Assembly: GCA_005885325.1 (NCBI GenBank)
Contig: VAYX01000029.1
Location: forward strand, 1-12,349
Length of the DNA: 12,349 nt
Source: Actinomycetota bacterium
GTDB taxonomy: Bacteria; Actinomycetota; UBA4738; HRBIN12
Direction: 5' to 3'
Part shown: positions 1-6,315 of the stretch, piece after piece
How positions within the stretch are numbered: the stretch's first letter is position 1
Layout of the letters: every line of letters starts with the position of its first letter
Notes under the pieces: generated by a model
Told to the model about the DNA's origin: nothing
Seen by the model: only the letters and a program-made list of their open reading frames with translations
Database searches by the model: none
Made by a program: the position numbers and the translations under genes

Positions 1-1169
1 TGGCAAGGACCCGGTGGAGATCCGCCGGATGAACTTCCTCCAGCCGTTCACGGAGCCGACCGCCTCGCCTGGCGGGCTCCAGCTCGACTCGGGCAACTAC
101 GGGGAGACCCTGGACCAGGCGCTCGAGCTCCTGGGGTACGAGGACCTCCTGAAGGAGCAGCAGATCCGCCGGGAGCACGGCGAGGCCAAGCAGATCGGGA
201 TCGGGTTCTCGACCTACCTCGAGATGTGTGGGCTGGCCCCCTCTCGCGTGTTGGCAAGCCTTCGGTATGCCGCCGGCGGCTGGGACGCGGCGGAGATCCG
301 GGTCTCGCCGACGGGGAAGGTCGTCGTGGCGGCCGGCACGAGCCCCCACGGCCAGGGCCACGCGACCACATTCGCAGGACGTCGAGGTGACGTTCGGGGA
401 CACCGAGCTCTCGCCCCTCGGCATGGACACGTACGGCAGTCGGAGCATCTCGGTCGGCGGGGTCGCGGTCCACCGGGCGGCGATGAAGGTTGTGGAGAAG
501 GCCCGGAAGATCGCCGCGCATGAGCTCGAGGTGGCGGAGGACGACCTGGAGTTCGATGCGGGCACGTTCACGGTGAGAGGCGCGCCGGACACGGCGAAGA
601 CCATCCCGGAGATCGCCTTCGCCGCGTGGACGGCGCACAACCTGCCCGATGGTCTCGAGCCGAACCTCGAGTCCTCGGCCGCCTACGACCCGGAGAACTT
701 CGTGTTCCCGTACGGAGCGCACATCTGCGCGGTCGAGGTGGACACCGAAACGGGCGAGGTCGGCGTGCTGAAGTACGTCGCAGTCGACGACGTCGGGAGG
801 ATCATCAACCCGCAGATCGTCGACGGTCAGGTCCAGGGCGGCGTGATCCAGGGCATCGCCGAGGCCCTCTTCGAGGAGGCGGTGTACGACGAGAACGGCA
901 CGCTGCTCACCGGGACGCTCACGAGCTACGAGGTCCCAGCGGCCTCCGAGGTGCCGTCGATCACGCTCGGCCGCTCGGAGACCTGGTCCACGACGAACGA
1001 GCTCGGGGTGAAGGGTGTCGGCGAGACCGGCACGATCGCGTCGCCTCCCGCCGTGATCAATGCGGTCATCGACGCGCTCTCAGATCTGGGGGTCTCCGAC
1101 ATGGAGCGGCCGGCGACGCCGGAGCGCGTGTGGAGAGCCATCCGCCGGGCGAGAGGAGGGGCGGCATGA
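1..1169 (+). pseudogene. Molybdopterin-binding large subunit, CoxL-like (xanthine dehydrogenase family), 5'-partial and frameshifted
   Basis: This is the C-terminal half of a molybdenum hydroxylase large subunit, which carries the molybdopterin cytosine dinucleotide cofactor. The reading enters at base 2 in frame 2 (GKDPVEIRRMNF, typical of the family) and runs to the PHGQGH Moco-binding motif and TTFA, ending near 376. Homology then resumes in frame 3 at DVEVTFGDT (378) and continues to TGA at 1167-1169. About 11-12 residues expected between TTFA and DVEV (usually QIVADxLGV-like) are missing, which fits a deletion of roughly 35 bases. Downstream are the VDDVGRIINP region, GQVQGG and GVKGVGETG; the Glu codon at 1023-1025 corresponds to the catalytic base of the family. 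The close match to form II CoxL-type proteins is from memory. The active-site loop that separates CO dehydrogenase (AYxCSFR) from form II (AYRGAGR) lies upstream of the window, so the substrate cannot be assigned. The stop overlaps the next start (ATGA). Confidence 0.85.
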
Positions 1170-1996
1170 TCCCGGCACCCTTCGACTATGTCCGCGCCGA
1201 GTCGGTGGACCAGGCGATCGAGCTCCTGTCGGGTAACGACGACGCGAAGATCATCGCCGGCGGCCACTCGCTCCTGCCGCTGATGCGGCTTCGCCTGGCC
1301 AGGCCGGCCCTACTGGTCGACATCTCGCGGCTCGCTGACCTTGCCTACGTCCGGGAGGACGACGGGCAGGTCGCCATCGGCGCCCTGACCCGGCACCACG
1401 ACGTGGCCAACAGCGAGGCGCTCCAGGAGCTGGCGCCGATCGTGGCGTACGCCGCGAGCTTGATCGGCGACCCTGCGGTCCGCCATGTCGGAACGATCGG
1501 CGGTTCGTGCGCGCATGCGGACCCGGCCTCGGACATGCCCACGGTGCTCCTTGCCCTCGGAGCCGAGCTCGTCGTACTGGGTCCGAAGGGAACGTCTCGA
1601 AGGGTCACGGCCGCCGACTTCTTCAAGGGCCTGTTCCAGCCCGACCTGGCATCGAACGAGGTGCTTTCGGAGATCCGGGTCCCGAAGACCACGGGGCGCG
1701 GATGGAGCTACCTGAAGTTCCACCGCCGGGCTCAGGACTGGGCCATGGTCGGGGTTGCCGCCCTGGCCGGGAACGGGATCGGTCCCGCCGTGGCCCTCAC
1801 GAACATGGGGGAACGGCCCCTCCGCGCCGCCGGCGTGGAGGAAGCCCTGGCCGGGGGAGCGGATCCGGCGACCGCGGCCGAGCGAGCCGACGAGGGCACC
1901 AGCCCGCCGTCGGACACGTTCGGCAGCGCGGAGTACCGCAGAGAGCTGTCGAAGGTGCTCGTGCGCAGGGCCCTCGAGGAGGCCATGTCCCGGTAG
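1166..1996 (+). CDS. FAD-binding medium subunit of molybdenum hydroxylase, CoxM-like
   Basis: 276 aa, the usual size of this family (about 280-290). It passes electrons between the 2Fe-2S small subunit and the acceptor through FAD in a CoxLMS-type enzyme. Two FAD-binding motifs are intact: AGGHS at residues 31-35 and TIGGSCAHADPASD at 110-123, which bind the FAD pyrophosphate. The C-terminal CO_deh_flav_C domain follows from about residue 180 (FHRRAQDWA, then VALTNMG). ATG was chosen because it overlaps the upstream TGA as ATGA, implying translational coupling, and because IPAPFDYVRA is the normal family N-terminus. The order large-then-medium fits a coxS-coxL-coxM arrangement with coxS outside the window. 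It could serve CO dehydrogenase or another hydroxylase, so no firm symbol is given. Confidence 0.93.
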   Translation: MIPAPFDYVRAESVDQAIELLSGNDDAKIIAGGHSLLPLMRLRLARPALLVDISRLADLAYVREDDGQVAIGALTRHHDVANSEALQELAPIVAYAASLIGDPAVRHVGTIGGSCAHADPASDMPTVLLALGAELVVLGPKGTSRRVTAADFFKGLFQPDLASNEVLSEIRVPKTTGRGWSYLKFHRRAQDWAMVGVAALAGNGIGPAVALTNMGERPLRAAGVEEALAGGADPATAAERADEGTSPPSDTFGSAEYRRELSKVLVRRALEEAMSR

Positions 1997-2009
1997 GCGA
2001 GCCGAGGCT

Positions 2010-2039
2010 TTGACGCTCGGCCGCGCGTCTGCCTAGATG
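2010..2039 (+). promoter_or_regulatory. Putative sigma-70-type promoter of the mscS-like gene
   Basis: TTGACG (2010-2015), an 18-base spacer and TAGATG (2034-2039) lie 7 bases before the ATG at 2047, so transcription would begin at or next to the start codon (leaderless mRNA). No Shine-Dalgarno sequence is present at usable distance. The -35 box overlaps the loop of a weak 6-bp hairpin (gccgag 2001-2006 with ctcggc 2016-2021). This promoter would separate the channel gene from the Cox subunit operon. Confidence 0.55.
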
Positions 2040-2046
2040 GTGGGTC

Positions 2047-2934
2047 ATGCCGTCCCTGGCCGCACCACGGTTCGACTTCGAACGTTGGTTCGACGACAAC
2101 GGTGTTCGGATCATCACGATCCTGGTCACGGCGGTCTTGGTGACGATCGTGACCCGGTTCCTGGTTCGGCGGTTCCGCCGCAAGCTCGAGGGGAAGCCGA
2201 GCCTGACCCAGGAGCTGAACCTCCAGCGGGCCACCACCCTCACGCACGCCCTCTCCACGGCCCTGGTGGTGGTGATCTGGACACTCGCGTTCCTGCTGAC
2301 CCTGGGGACGCTCGAGGTGAACCTGGCGCCGTTCCTGGCAAGCGCGGGCGTCGCAGGCGTCGCGCTCGGGTTCGGAGCGCAGAGCGTCGTCAAGGACACC
2401 CTGTCGGGATTCTTCATCCTGCTCGAGAACCAGTTCGGCGTGGGGGACGTGCTCGAGATCCTGACCACCGCCGGCCCGATATCGGGCAAGGTCGAGGACC
2501 TCTCGCTCCGGGTCACCACCCTCCGGGCCTTCGACGGGACCCTGCACGTCGTTCCGAACGGCAACATCCAGGTCGTCTCCAACAAGTCGCGCGGCTGGGC
2601 CAGAGCCATCGTCGACGTCCGGGTGGCCTACGGGGAGGACGTGGATCGGGTCCGGGAGGTTCTCGAGGAGCTGTTCGAAGAGATCCGCAAGGACACGGTC
2701 CTGAAGGACTGGATCATGGAGGGGCCCAGCATCCTCGGCGTGGAGAGCCTGGCCGACTACGCGCTCGTGGTGCGGGTGGTTGCGGACACCAGGCCCTCCA
2801 AGCGGTGGGACGCGGAGCGCCGCCTTCGAGAGCGCATCACCCGCCGCCTGTCCGAACGTGGGATCCACGTGCCGTTCCCGCCGGCCGTCTCACCGAGGCC
2901 GGGCGACGCCTCCACCACCGGCTCACTCCCCTAG
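2047..2934 (+). CDS. MscS-family mechanosensitive ion channel
   Basis: 295 aa, inner-membrane small-conductance mechanosensitive channel that would open under hypo-osmotic shock. Predicted membrane helices lie at about residues 21-40, 66-88 and 95-125. The third is the pore-lining TM3 with its Gly/Ala-rich face (GVAGVALGFGAQSVVKD, 101-117). The beta domain follows (GKVEDLSLRVTTLR, then HVVPNGNIQVVSN at 167-179). The C-terminal alpha/beta domain contains AYGEDVDRVREVL and ends with a Pro/Ser/Thr-rich tail. The size matches the short MscS class. ATG 2047 is chosen because a promoter ends 7 bases upstream; the upstream in-frame codons do not add family sequence. The gene lies between the CoxLM-like genes and the CoxDE-like genes but looks independently transcribed. 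Confidence 0.93.
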   Translation: MPSLAAPRFDFERWFDDNGVRIITILVTAVLVTIVTRFLVRRFRRKLEGKPSLTQELNLQRATTLTHALSTALVVVIWTLAFLLTLGTLEVNLAPFLASAGVAGVALGFGAQSVVKDTLSGFFILLENQFGVGDVLEILTTAGPISGKVEDLSLRVTTLRAFDGTLHVVPNGNIQVVSNKSRGWARAIVDVRVAYGEDVDRVREVLEELFEEIRKDTVLKDWIMEGPSILGVESLADYALVVRVVADTRPSKRWDAERRLRERITRRLSERGIHVPFPPAVSPRPGDASTTGSLP

Positions 2935-2987
2935 GGGCGGCGCCCGCCCCCGCAGTCCCGCTGGGCATATCGAACTGCACTCTTCCG

Positions 2988-3029
2988 TATAACTTCGTCG
3001 AGAATTGGGATGAACCTCGGAAGGAGATG
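2988..3029 (+). promoter_or_regulatory. Possible -10 box and Shine-Dalgarno before the DoxX gene
   Basis: TATAAC (2988-2993) is a plausible -10 element, but no convincing -35 is seen at 16-19 bases upstream. AAGGAG (3021-3026) is a good Shine-Dalgarno placed 9 bases before ATG 3036. It is immediately adjacent to the in-frame ATG at 3027, which is therefore unlikely to be the start. Unlike several neighbours, this gene has a leadered mRNA. Confidence 0.45.
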
Positions 3030-3035
3030 GAGAGG

Positions 3036-3569
3036 ATGTCCATCGGTCTCTTGGTCTTGCGCGTCGTGGTCGGGCTCCTGCTCGTCGGCCACGGGACGCA
3101 GAAGCTGTTCAGCTGGTTCGGCGGTGGCGGCCTCGACGGCACCGCCCGCAGTGTCGAATCCCTCGGGTACCGGCCCGGAAGGGTCATGGCCATCCTGAGT
3201 GGGGGGTCCGAAACGCTCGGCGGGCTGTCGCTCGCGCTCGGGTTCCTCACCCCGCTCGGGGCGGCGGCCATCATCGGCGCGATGCTGAACGCCATCCTGG
3301 CCGTGCACCTGCCGAAGGGGGTCTGGAATACCAAGGGCGGGTTCGAGTTCCCCCTGACGAACGCGACGGTGGCGGCGGCACTGGCCTTCACCGGGCCGGG
3401 GAGGTTCTCGATCGACCACGCCATGGGGTTCGAGCCCGGGCACGTGGTCTCGGGGTCCTTCGCCCTCCTCCTCGGCCTGGTCGTGGGCATCATCGTCTTC
3501 GCCTCGCGGAGGCCGCAGCAGGAGAAGGCGATCAACCCCACCTCGACGAAGCAGCTTCGCGCGGACTGA
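3036..3569 (+). CDS. DoxX-family membrane protein
   Basis: 177 aa, four hydrophobic helices at about residues 3-19, 58-73, 75-93 and 138-157, with further hydrophobic sequence near 110-120. It is recognised by the family signature GHGTQKLFSWFGG (18-30), followed by ESLGYRPG (41-48), and by the conserved loop HLPKGVWNTKGG (91-102). DoxX proteins are poorly characterised inner-membrane proteins. Some are linked to terminal quinol oxidation in archaea, others to redox or oxidative-stress complexes. The tail after residue 157 is charged and probably cytoplasmic. The start is set by the Shine-Dalgarno AAGGAG 9 bases upstream. A role in electron transfer to the neighbouring Cox-like enzyme is speculation from position only. 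The gene is complete, with no missing segment compared with the family. Confidence 0.9.
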   Translation: MSIGLLVLRVVVGLLLVGHGTQKLFSWFGGGGLDGTARSVESLGYRPGRVMAILSGGSETLGGLSLALGFLTPLGAAAIIGAMLNAILAVHLPKGVWNTKGGFEFPLTNATVAAALAFTGPGRFSIDHAMGFEPGHVVSGSFALLLGLVVGIIVFASRRPQQEKAINPTSTKQLRAD

Positions 3570-3580
3570 TCACCGATGTG

Positions 3581-3613
3581 GCGGCTCCCGCCGCGGCTCG
3601 CGGCGGGAGCCGC
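3581..3613 (+). terminator. Perfect 14-bp GC-rich hairpin, possible U-less terminator
   Basis: The arms 3581-3594 and 3600-3613 are perfectly complementary (14 bp) around a 5-base loop, starting 12 bases after the DoxX stop codon. No T-tract follows, so it is not a classical intrinsic terminator; U-less hairpin terminators have been proposed in actinobacteria. The right arm directly abuts the -10 box of the next gene (3614-3619), so it may also act at DNA level on that promoter. Confidence 0.55.
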
Positions 3614-3619
3614 TACGCT
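3614..3619 (+). promoter_or_regulatory. Putative -10 box of the MoxR/CoxD-like gene
   Basis: TACGCT fits the TANNNT -10 pattern and sits 6 bases before the GTG at 3626, the leaderless layout also seen at kynA. No -35 resembling TTGACA is present; that region falls inside the hairpin at 3581-3613. No Shine-Dalgarno is present. Confidence 0.45.
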
Positions 3620-3625
3620 GGACCC

Positions 3626-4450
3626 GTGACGAGCACGCCGCCGTTCGATTCGGTGCAGGATGTGCAAGCGGGTCTTGGCGGGGAGAGCTATCTCGCGGAT
3701 CGCGGGCTGGCCACGGCGATCTACCTGGCGGTGTCGCTCGACAAACCGCTGCTGCTCGAAGGCGAAGCCGGCGTGGGCAAGACCGAGGTGGCCAAGGCGC
3801 TCGCGTCGCTCCTCTCGCGCGAGCTGATCCGGCTCCAGTGCTACGAGGGCATCGACGCGTCCCAGGCGCTCTACGAGTGGAACTACTCGCGCCAGCTGAT
3901 CGCCGTTCGGGCAATGCAGGACGGGACGGCGGAGACTCACGTGGAGGACCTCTTTGGGCCGGAGTACCTGGTCGAGCGCCCCCTCCTGGCCGCGATCCGC
4001 TCCGGCTCCAAGGCGGTGCTCCTGGTCGACGAGCTCGATCGAGCCGACGACGAGTTCGAGGCGTTCCTGCTGGAGATCCTGTCCGAGTTCGCCGTGACCA
4101 TCCCGGAGATCGGGCGGGTGGCGGCGGAGGAGCCGTGCCTGTACCACTGGATCGACCATCCCACGCTGGAACGCGAGGTCGAGATCGTCCGAACGCGAGC
4201 GCCGGGCGTCTCGCAGACGATCGCCCTCGACGTGGCCGCGGCCGTGGCTCGCCTTCGGTCCATGGACGTGGCCAAGCGCCCGGGCGTGGCGGAGACGATC
4301 GACTGGGCGAACGCGCTGTCGTTCCTCGGCGTCGAGCGACTGGACGAGGGCACCGCCAGGGAGACCCTGGGCGCGGTGCTGAAGGATCATGAGGACCAGG
4401 AGCTGGCCGAGTCTCGCATCGCCGAGGTGGTCGGCGACGTCGACCGCTAG
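3626..4450 (+). CDS. MoxR/CoxD-type AAA+ ATPase lacking the sensor-1/arginine-finger segment
   Basis: 274 aa. CoxD-type MoxR ATPases work with a VWA partner to mature the molybdenum-copper site of CO dehydrogenase. Walker A is GEAGVGKTE (46-54) and Walker B LLVDELDRAD (132-141), followed by the family segment VTIPEIG (157-163). In relatives this leads through a stretch carrying TSN (sensor 1) and ALxRR (arginine finger) into RRCLYHWIDYP. Here AAEEP (166-170) runs directly into CLYHWIDHP (171-179), so about 20 residues are missing in frame near 4135/4136, and ATP hydrolysis is probably impaired. The comparison is from memory of the family. The C-terminal lid is otherwise normal (AKRPGVAETIDWANAL). 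GTG 3626 was preferred to GTG 3578 because the upstream extension would be encoded by the hairpin and a -10 box lies 6 bases before 3626. Confidence 0.9.
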   Translation: MTSTPPFDSVQDVQAGLGGESYLADRGLATAIYLAVSLDKPLLLEGEAGVGKTEVAKALASLLSRELIRLQCYEGIDASQALYEWNYSRQLIAVRAMQDGTAETHVEDLFGPEYLVERPLLAAIRSGSKAVLLVDELDRADDEFEAFLLEILSEFAVTIPEIGRVAAEEPCLYHWIDHPTLEREVEIVRTRAPGVSQTIALDVAAAVARLRSMDVAKRPGVAETIDWANALSFLGVERLDEGTARETLGAVLKDHEDQELAESRIAEVVGDVDR

Positions 4451-5618
4451 ACCCGGGAGCCCCGAAGGCTTCGATCGACTGATCGGGTTCGGCCGTGATT
4501 TGCGGCGACGCGGCCTTCCCGTCGGCACCGGCCGCATCATCACGTTCTGCCGGGCCGCGGCGGCACTCCTGCCGCTCCGGCGCGAGGACCTGTACTGGGC
4601 GGCCAGGGCCTCGCTGGTTTCGAGGCCCGAGGATCTCGAGGCCTTCGACGACGCGTTCGCCGAGTACTTCGCGTCGGGGGCTGGGCTTCCGGCGTTCGCC
4701 CGGCTGGCGGTGCCGAGGGCACCCGTATCCGAACCCCGATCCGCACATGCGGCCGCCCCGCCCGATGAGCTGGGGGCGGTGGCAGGCTTGGTGGCCGCGA
4801 GATGGCGAGCCGCCGAACAGGCCGAGGAGCCCGATGGCGCAGCCGCGCTCCGCATCGTGGCGAGCGCCGTGGAGGTGCTCAGGGAGAAGTCCTTCGCCGA
4901 CCTTTCCGAGGAGGAGCGCCGGCGCGTGGCCCAGCTCATCAGGCGCCTCGCCGTGTCGGCCCCGGTGCGCACGACCCGCCGCCTTCGCCCTTCCTCATCG
5001 GGGGATCGGTTCGACATGCGGCGGACGCTGCGGAGGTCCCTTCGGACCGAGGGCGAGCCGTTCCACCGGGCCTGGCGGGGCCGAGGCAGCAAGAGCCGGC
5101 CGCTCGTCCTGATCCTCGACGTGTCGGGGTCGATGGGTCCGTACTCCCGGGCCCTGATGCAGTTCGCGTTCGCCGCCATGGCGGCGGGACGCAAGGTGGA
5201 GGTGTTCTGCTTCGGAACCAGGCTCACCCGCGTCACCCGCTCGCTCCGCACGAAGGACCCGGACCGGGCGATGCGAGAGGTGGGGAGGCTCGTCGCCGAC
5301 TGGGAGGGCGGCACGAGGATCGGCCCGTCGATCAAGCAGTTGCTCGATCGGTGGAGCCAGCGCACCGCGCTCAGGGGCTCGATCGCTGTGATCTGCTCCG
5401 ACGGCCTGGAACGGGGGGACCCGGAGCTGTTGCGCGGGCAAATGGCCAGGCTTCGCCGGCTGGTCCACCGCATCGTGTGGGTCAACCCGCTGAAGGGGAG
5501 CCCCCGGTACGAGCCGCTCGCACGAGGGATGGCCGCGGCGCTTCCCTCGATCGACGTGTTCCTCCCCGGCCACAACCTGGAGAGCCTGGAGGAGCTGTCG
5601 CGGATCCTCGCCGGCTGA
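4389..5618 (+). CDS. VWA-domain protein, CoxE-like
   Basis: 409 aa from ATG 4389. The N-terminal CoxE-type helical region is recognised by DRLIGFGRDLRRRGLPVGTGR (29-49 overall) and by LVSRPEDLEAFDDAF (76-90). The C-terminal von Willebrand factor A domain spans about 238-405. It has an intact metal-binding MIDAS: DVSGSM (244-249), Thr309 in GGTRIG and Asp338 in SDG. WVNPLKG and FLPGHNLESLEEL are typical CoxE-like endings. Such proteins pair with a MoxR ATPase in maturing molybdenum enzymes. The start is uncertain: ATG 4389 overlaps the ATPase gene by 62 bases and adds about 28 residues that look non-homologous, while the next in-frame conventional start (TTG 4500) cuts into the conserved region. 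GAAGGA ends only 2 bases before ATG 4389. The product assignment is firm; the 5' end is not. Confidence 0.9.
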   Translation: MRTRSWPSLASPRWSATSTARPGSPEGFDRLIGFGRDLRRRGLPVGTGRIITFCRAAAALLPLRREDLYWAARASLVSRPEDLEAFDDAFAEYFASGAGLPAFARLAVPRAPVSEPRSAHAAAPPDELGAVAGLVAARWRAAEQAEEPDGAAALRIVASAVEVLREKSFADLSEEERRRVAQLIRRLAVSAPVRTTRRLRPSSSGDRFDMRRTLRRSLRTEGEPFHRAWRGRGSKSRPLVLILDVSGSMGPYSRALMQFAFAAMAAGRKVEVFCFGTRLTRVTRSLRTKDPDRAMREVGRLVADWEGGTRIGPSIKQLLDRWSQRTALRGSIAVICSDGLERGDPELLRGQMARLRRLVHRIVWVNPLKGSPRYEPLARGMAAALPSIDVFLPGHNLESLEELSRILAG

Positions 5619-5735
5619 CGCCCTGATTCGACTCCGTGCATGCGCGACGCCACAATCGCCGTGACGGGGCCAAGCCTGGAGGGTGGAGCTCGGCGCGCTT
5701 CCCCAGTGGTGAACCCCAAACGAAGGAGGGGAGTC

Positions 5736-6218
5736 ATGGCCAGATCCGGTCGGACCACGACCATCGGATTGCTCATCGCGCTCGCGGCGGTCATCGTCGT
5801 TTCGCTCGCGCAGGGCGCGACGGCGATCCGCCCGAACCAGGAAGTGATCTCCGAGAGCGCTCTCCTTACCGGCCTCGGAGCCGGCGCGGCCTTTCCGTTC
5901 ATCGACACCACCCCCAGACCGATCGTGCGAGCCCACATCGCGGTGACCGACGCCACGACGACCTGCGCAGCCGGGGGAACCGCCCCAGCGAACATCCAGG
6001 TGCTCGTGGGCCAGGCCGGTGTTTCCCTGGTCAACGTCATGACCACGAGCACGAACACGGGGATCTCCACGACCCCGGGCCAGTGCGTCTTCCACGTGAC
6101 GGTGCGGCCCGGCGTCGGGGGGGTGGCGGAGAAGATCACCGACATCGTCATCGTGAACGCCGGTGCGGCGCCCCTGACCGGCATCAACACCGCCACCGCA
6201 TCGGCCACGGTGCAGTGA
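5736..6218 (+). CDS. Small secreted protein of unknown function
   Basis: 160 aa. A Sec signal peptide is clear: basic start (ARSGR), hydrophobic core at about residues 9-25, and a probable cleavage after the ATA at 28-30. The mature part is rich in Thr, Val, Ala and Gly, with alternating hydrophobic residues (IQVLVGQAGVSLVNV, then KITDIVIVNAG) that suggest a beta-sandwich or Ig-like fold. It contains only two cysteines, Cys77 and Cys117, which could form a disulfide outside the cell. No family is recognised. ATG 5736 is supported by AGGAGG at 5724-5729, 6 bases upstream, and by the position of the signal peptide; the upstream in-frame codons would bury it. The gene stands alone between the CoxE-like gene (117-base gap) and kynA (97-base gap). 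A TTCGAC...CACAAT pair at 5627-5656 is a weak promoter candidate. Confidence 0.8.
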   Translation: MARSGRTTTIGLLIALAAVIVVSLAQGATAIRPNQEVISESALLTGLGAGAAFPFIDTTPRPIVRAHIAVTDATTTCAAGGTAPANIQVLVGQAGVSLVNVMTTSTNTGISTTPGQCVFHVTVRPGVGGVAEKITDIVIVNAGAAPLTGINTATASATVQ

Positions 6219-6277
6219 ACCTATCGTCCGAAGACCTACCCTGAGGGAAGCGCGGCGACTTTCACGGGAACGGGAGG

Positions 6278-6309
6278 GTGACAGGAGCCCCACGCGCGGT
6301 GCATAGAAT
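6278..6309 (+). promoter_or_regulatory. Putative leaderless promoter of kynA
   Basis: TAGAAT (6304-6309) matches the -10 consensus well and ends 6 bases before the GTG start at 6316, which places the transcription start on the start codon. GTGACA (6278-6283) is a possible -35 but with a long 20-base spacer. There is no Shine-Dalgarno sequence. Confidence 0.6.
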
Positions 6310-6315
6310 CGGCGG

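Noticed and set aside
228..376. N-terminal extension of the frame-3 part of CoxL from an upstream ATG
   Set aside because: The family sequence over this stretch is in frame 2; the frame-3 reading here is Arg-rich and non-homologous. The homologous part of frame 3 begins only near 378.
626..1165. Long upstream extension of the CoxM-like frame
   Set aside because: It overlaps the conserved CoxL C-terminus in another frame and has no family sequence; the normal CoxM N-terminus begins at ATG 1166.
1..1996. Firm call of the locus as a CO dehydrogenase
   Set aside because: The CoxL active-site loop that distinguishes true CO dehydrogenase from form II enzymes lies outside the window, and the large subunit is frameshifted.
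2037..3035. Long upstream extension of the DoxX frame
   Set aside because: It lies over the MscS gene in another frame; a Shine-Dalgarno and the family N-terminus place the start at 3036.
3578..3625. Upstream GTG start for the AAA+ ATPase
   Set aside because: It would encode the hairpin as a low-complexity extension, while a -10 box and the leaderless layout support GTG 3626.
2837..6208. A 1123-codon open frame on the minus strand
   Set aside because: It runs antisense across doxX, the ATPase, the VWA gene and the secreted gene, all with clear homology on the plus strand. Its translation is Arg/Pro/Ser-rich with no domain, a common by-product of high GC.
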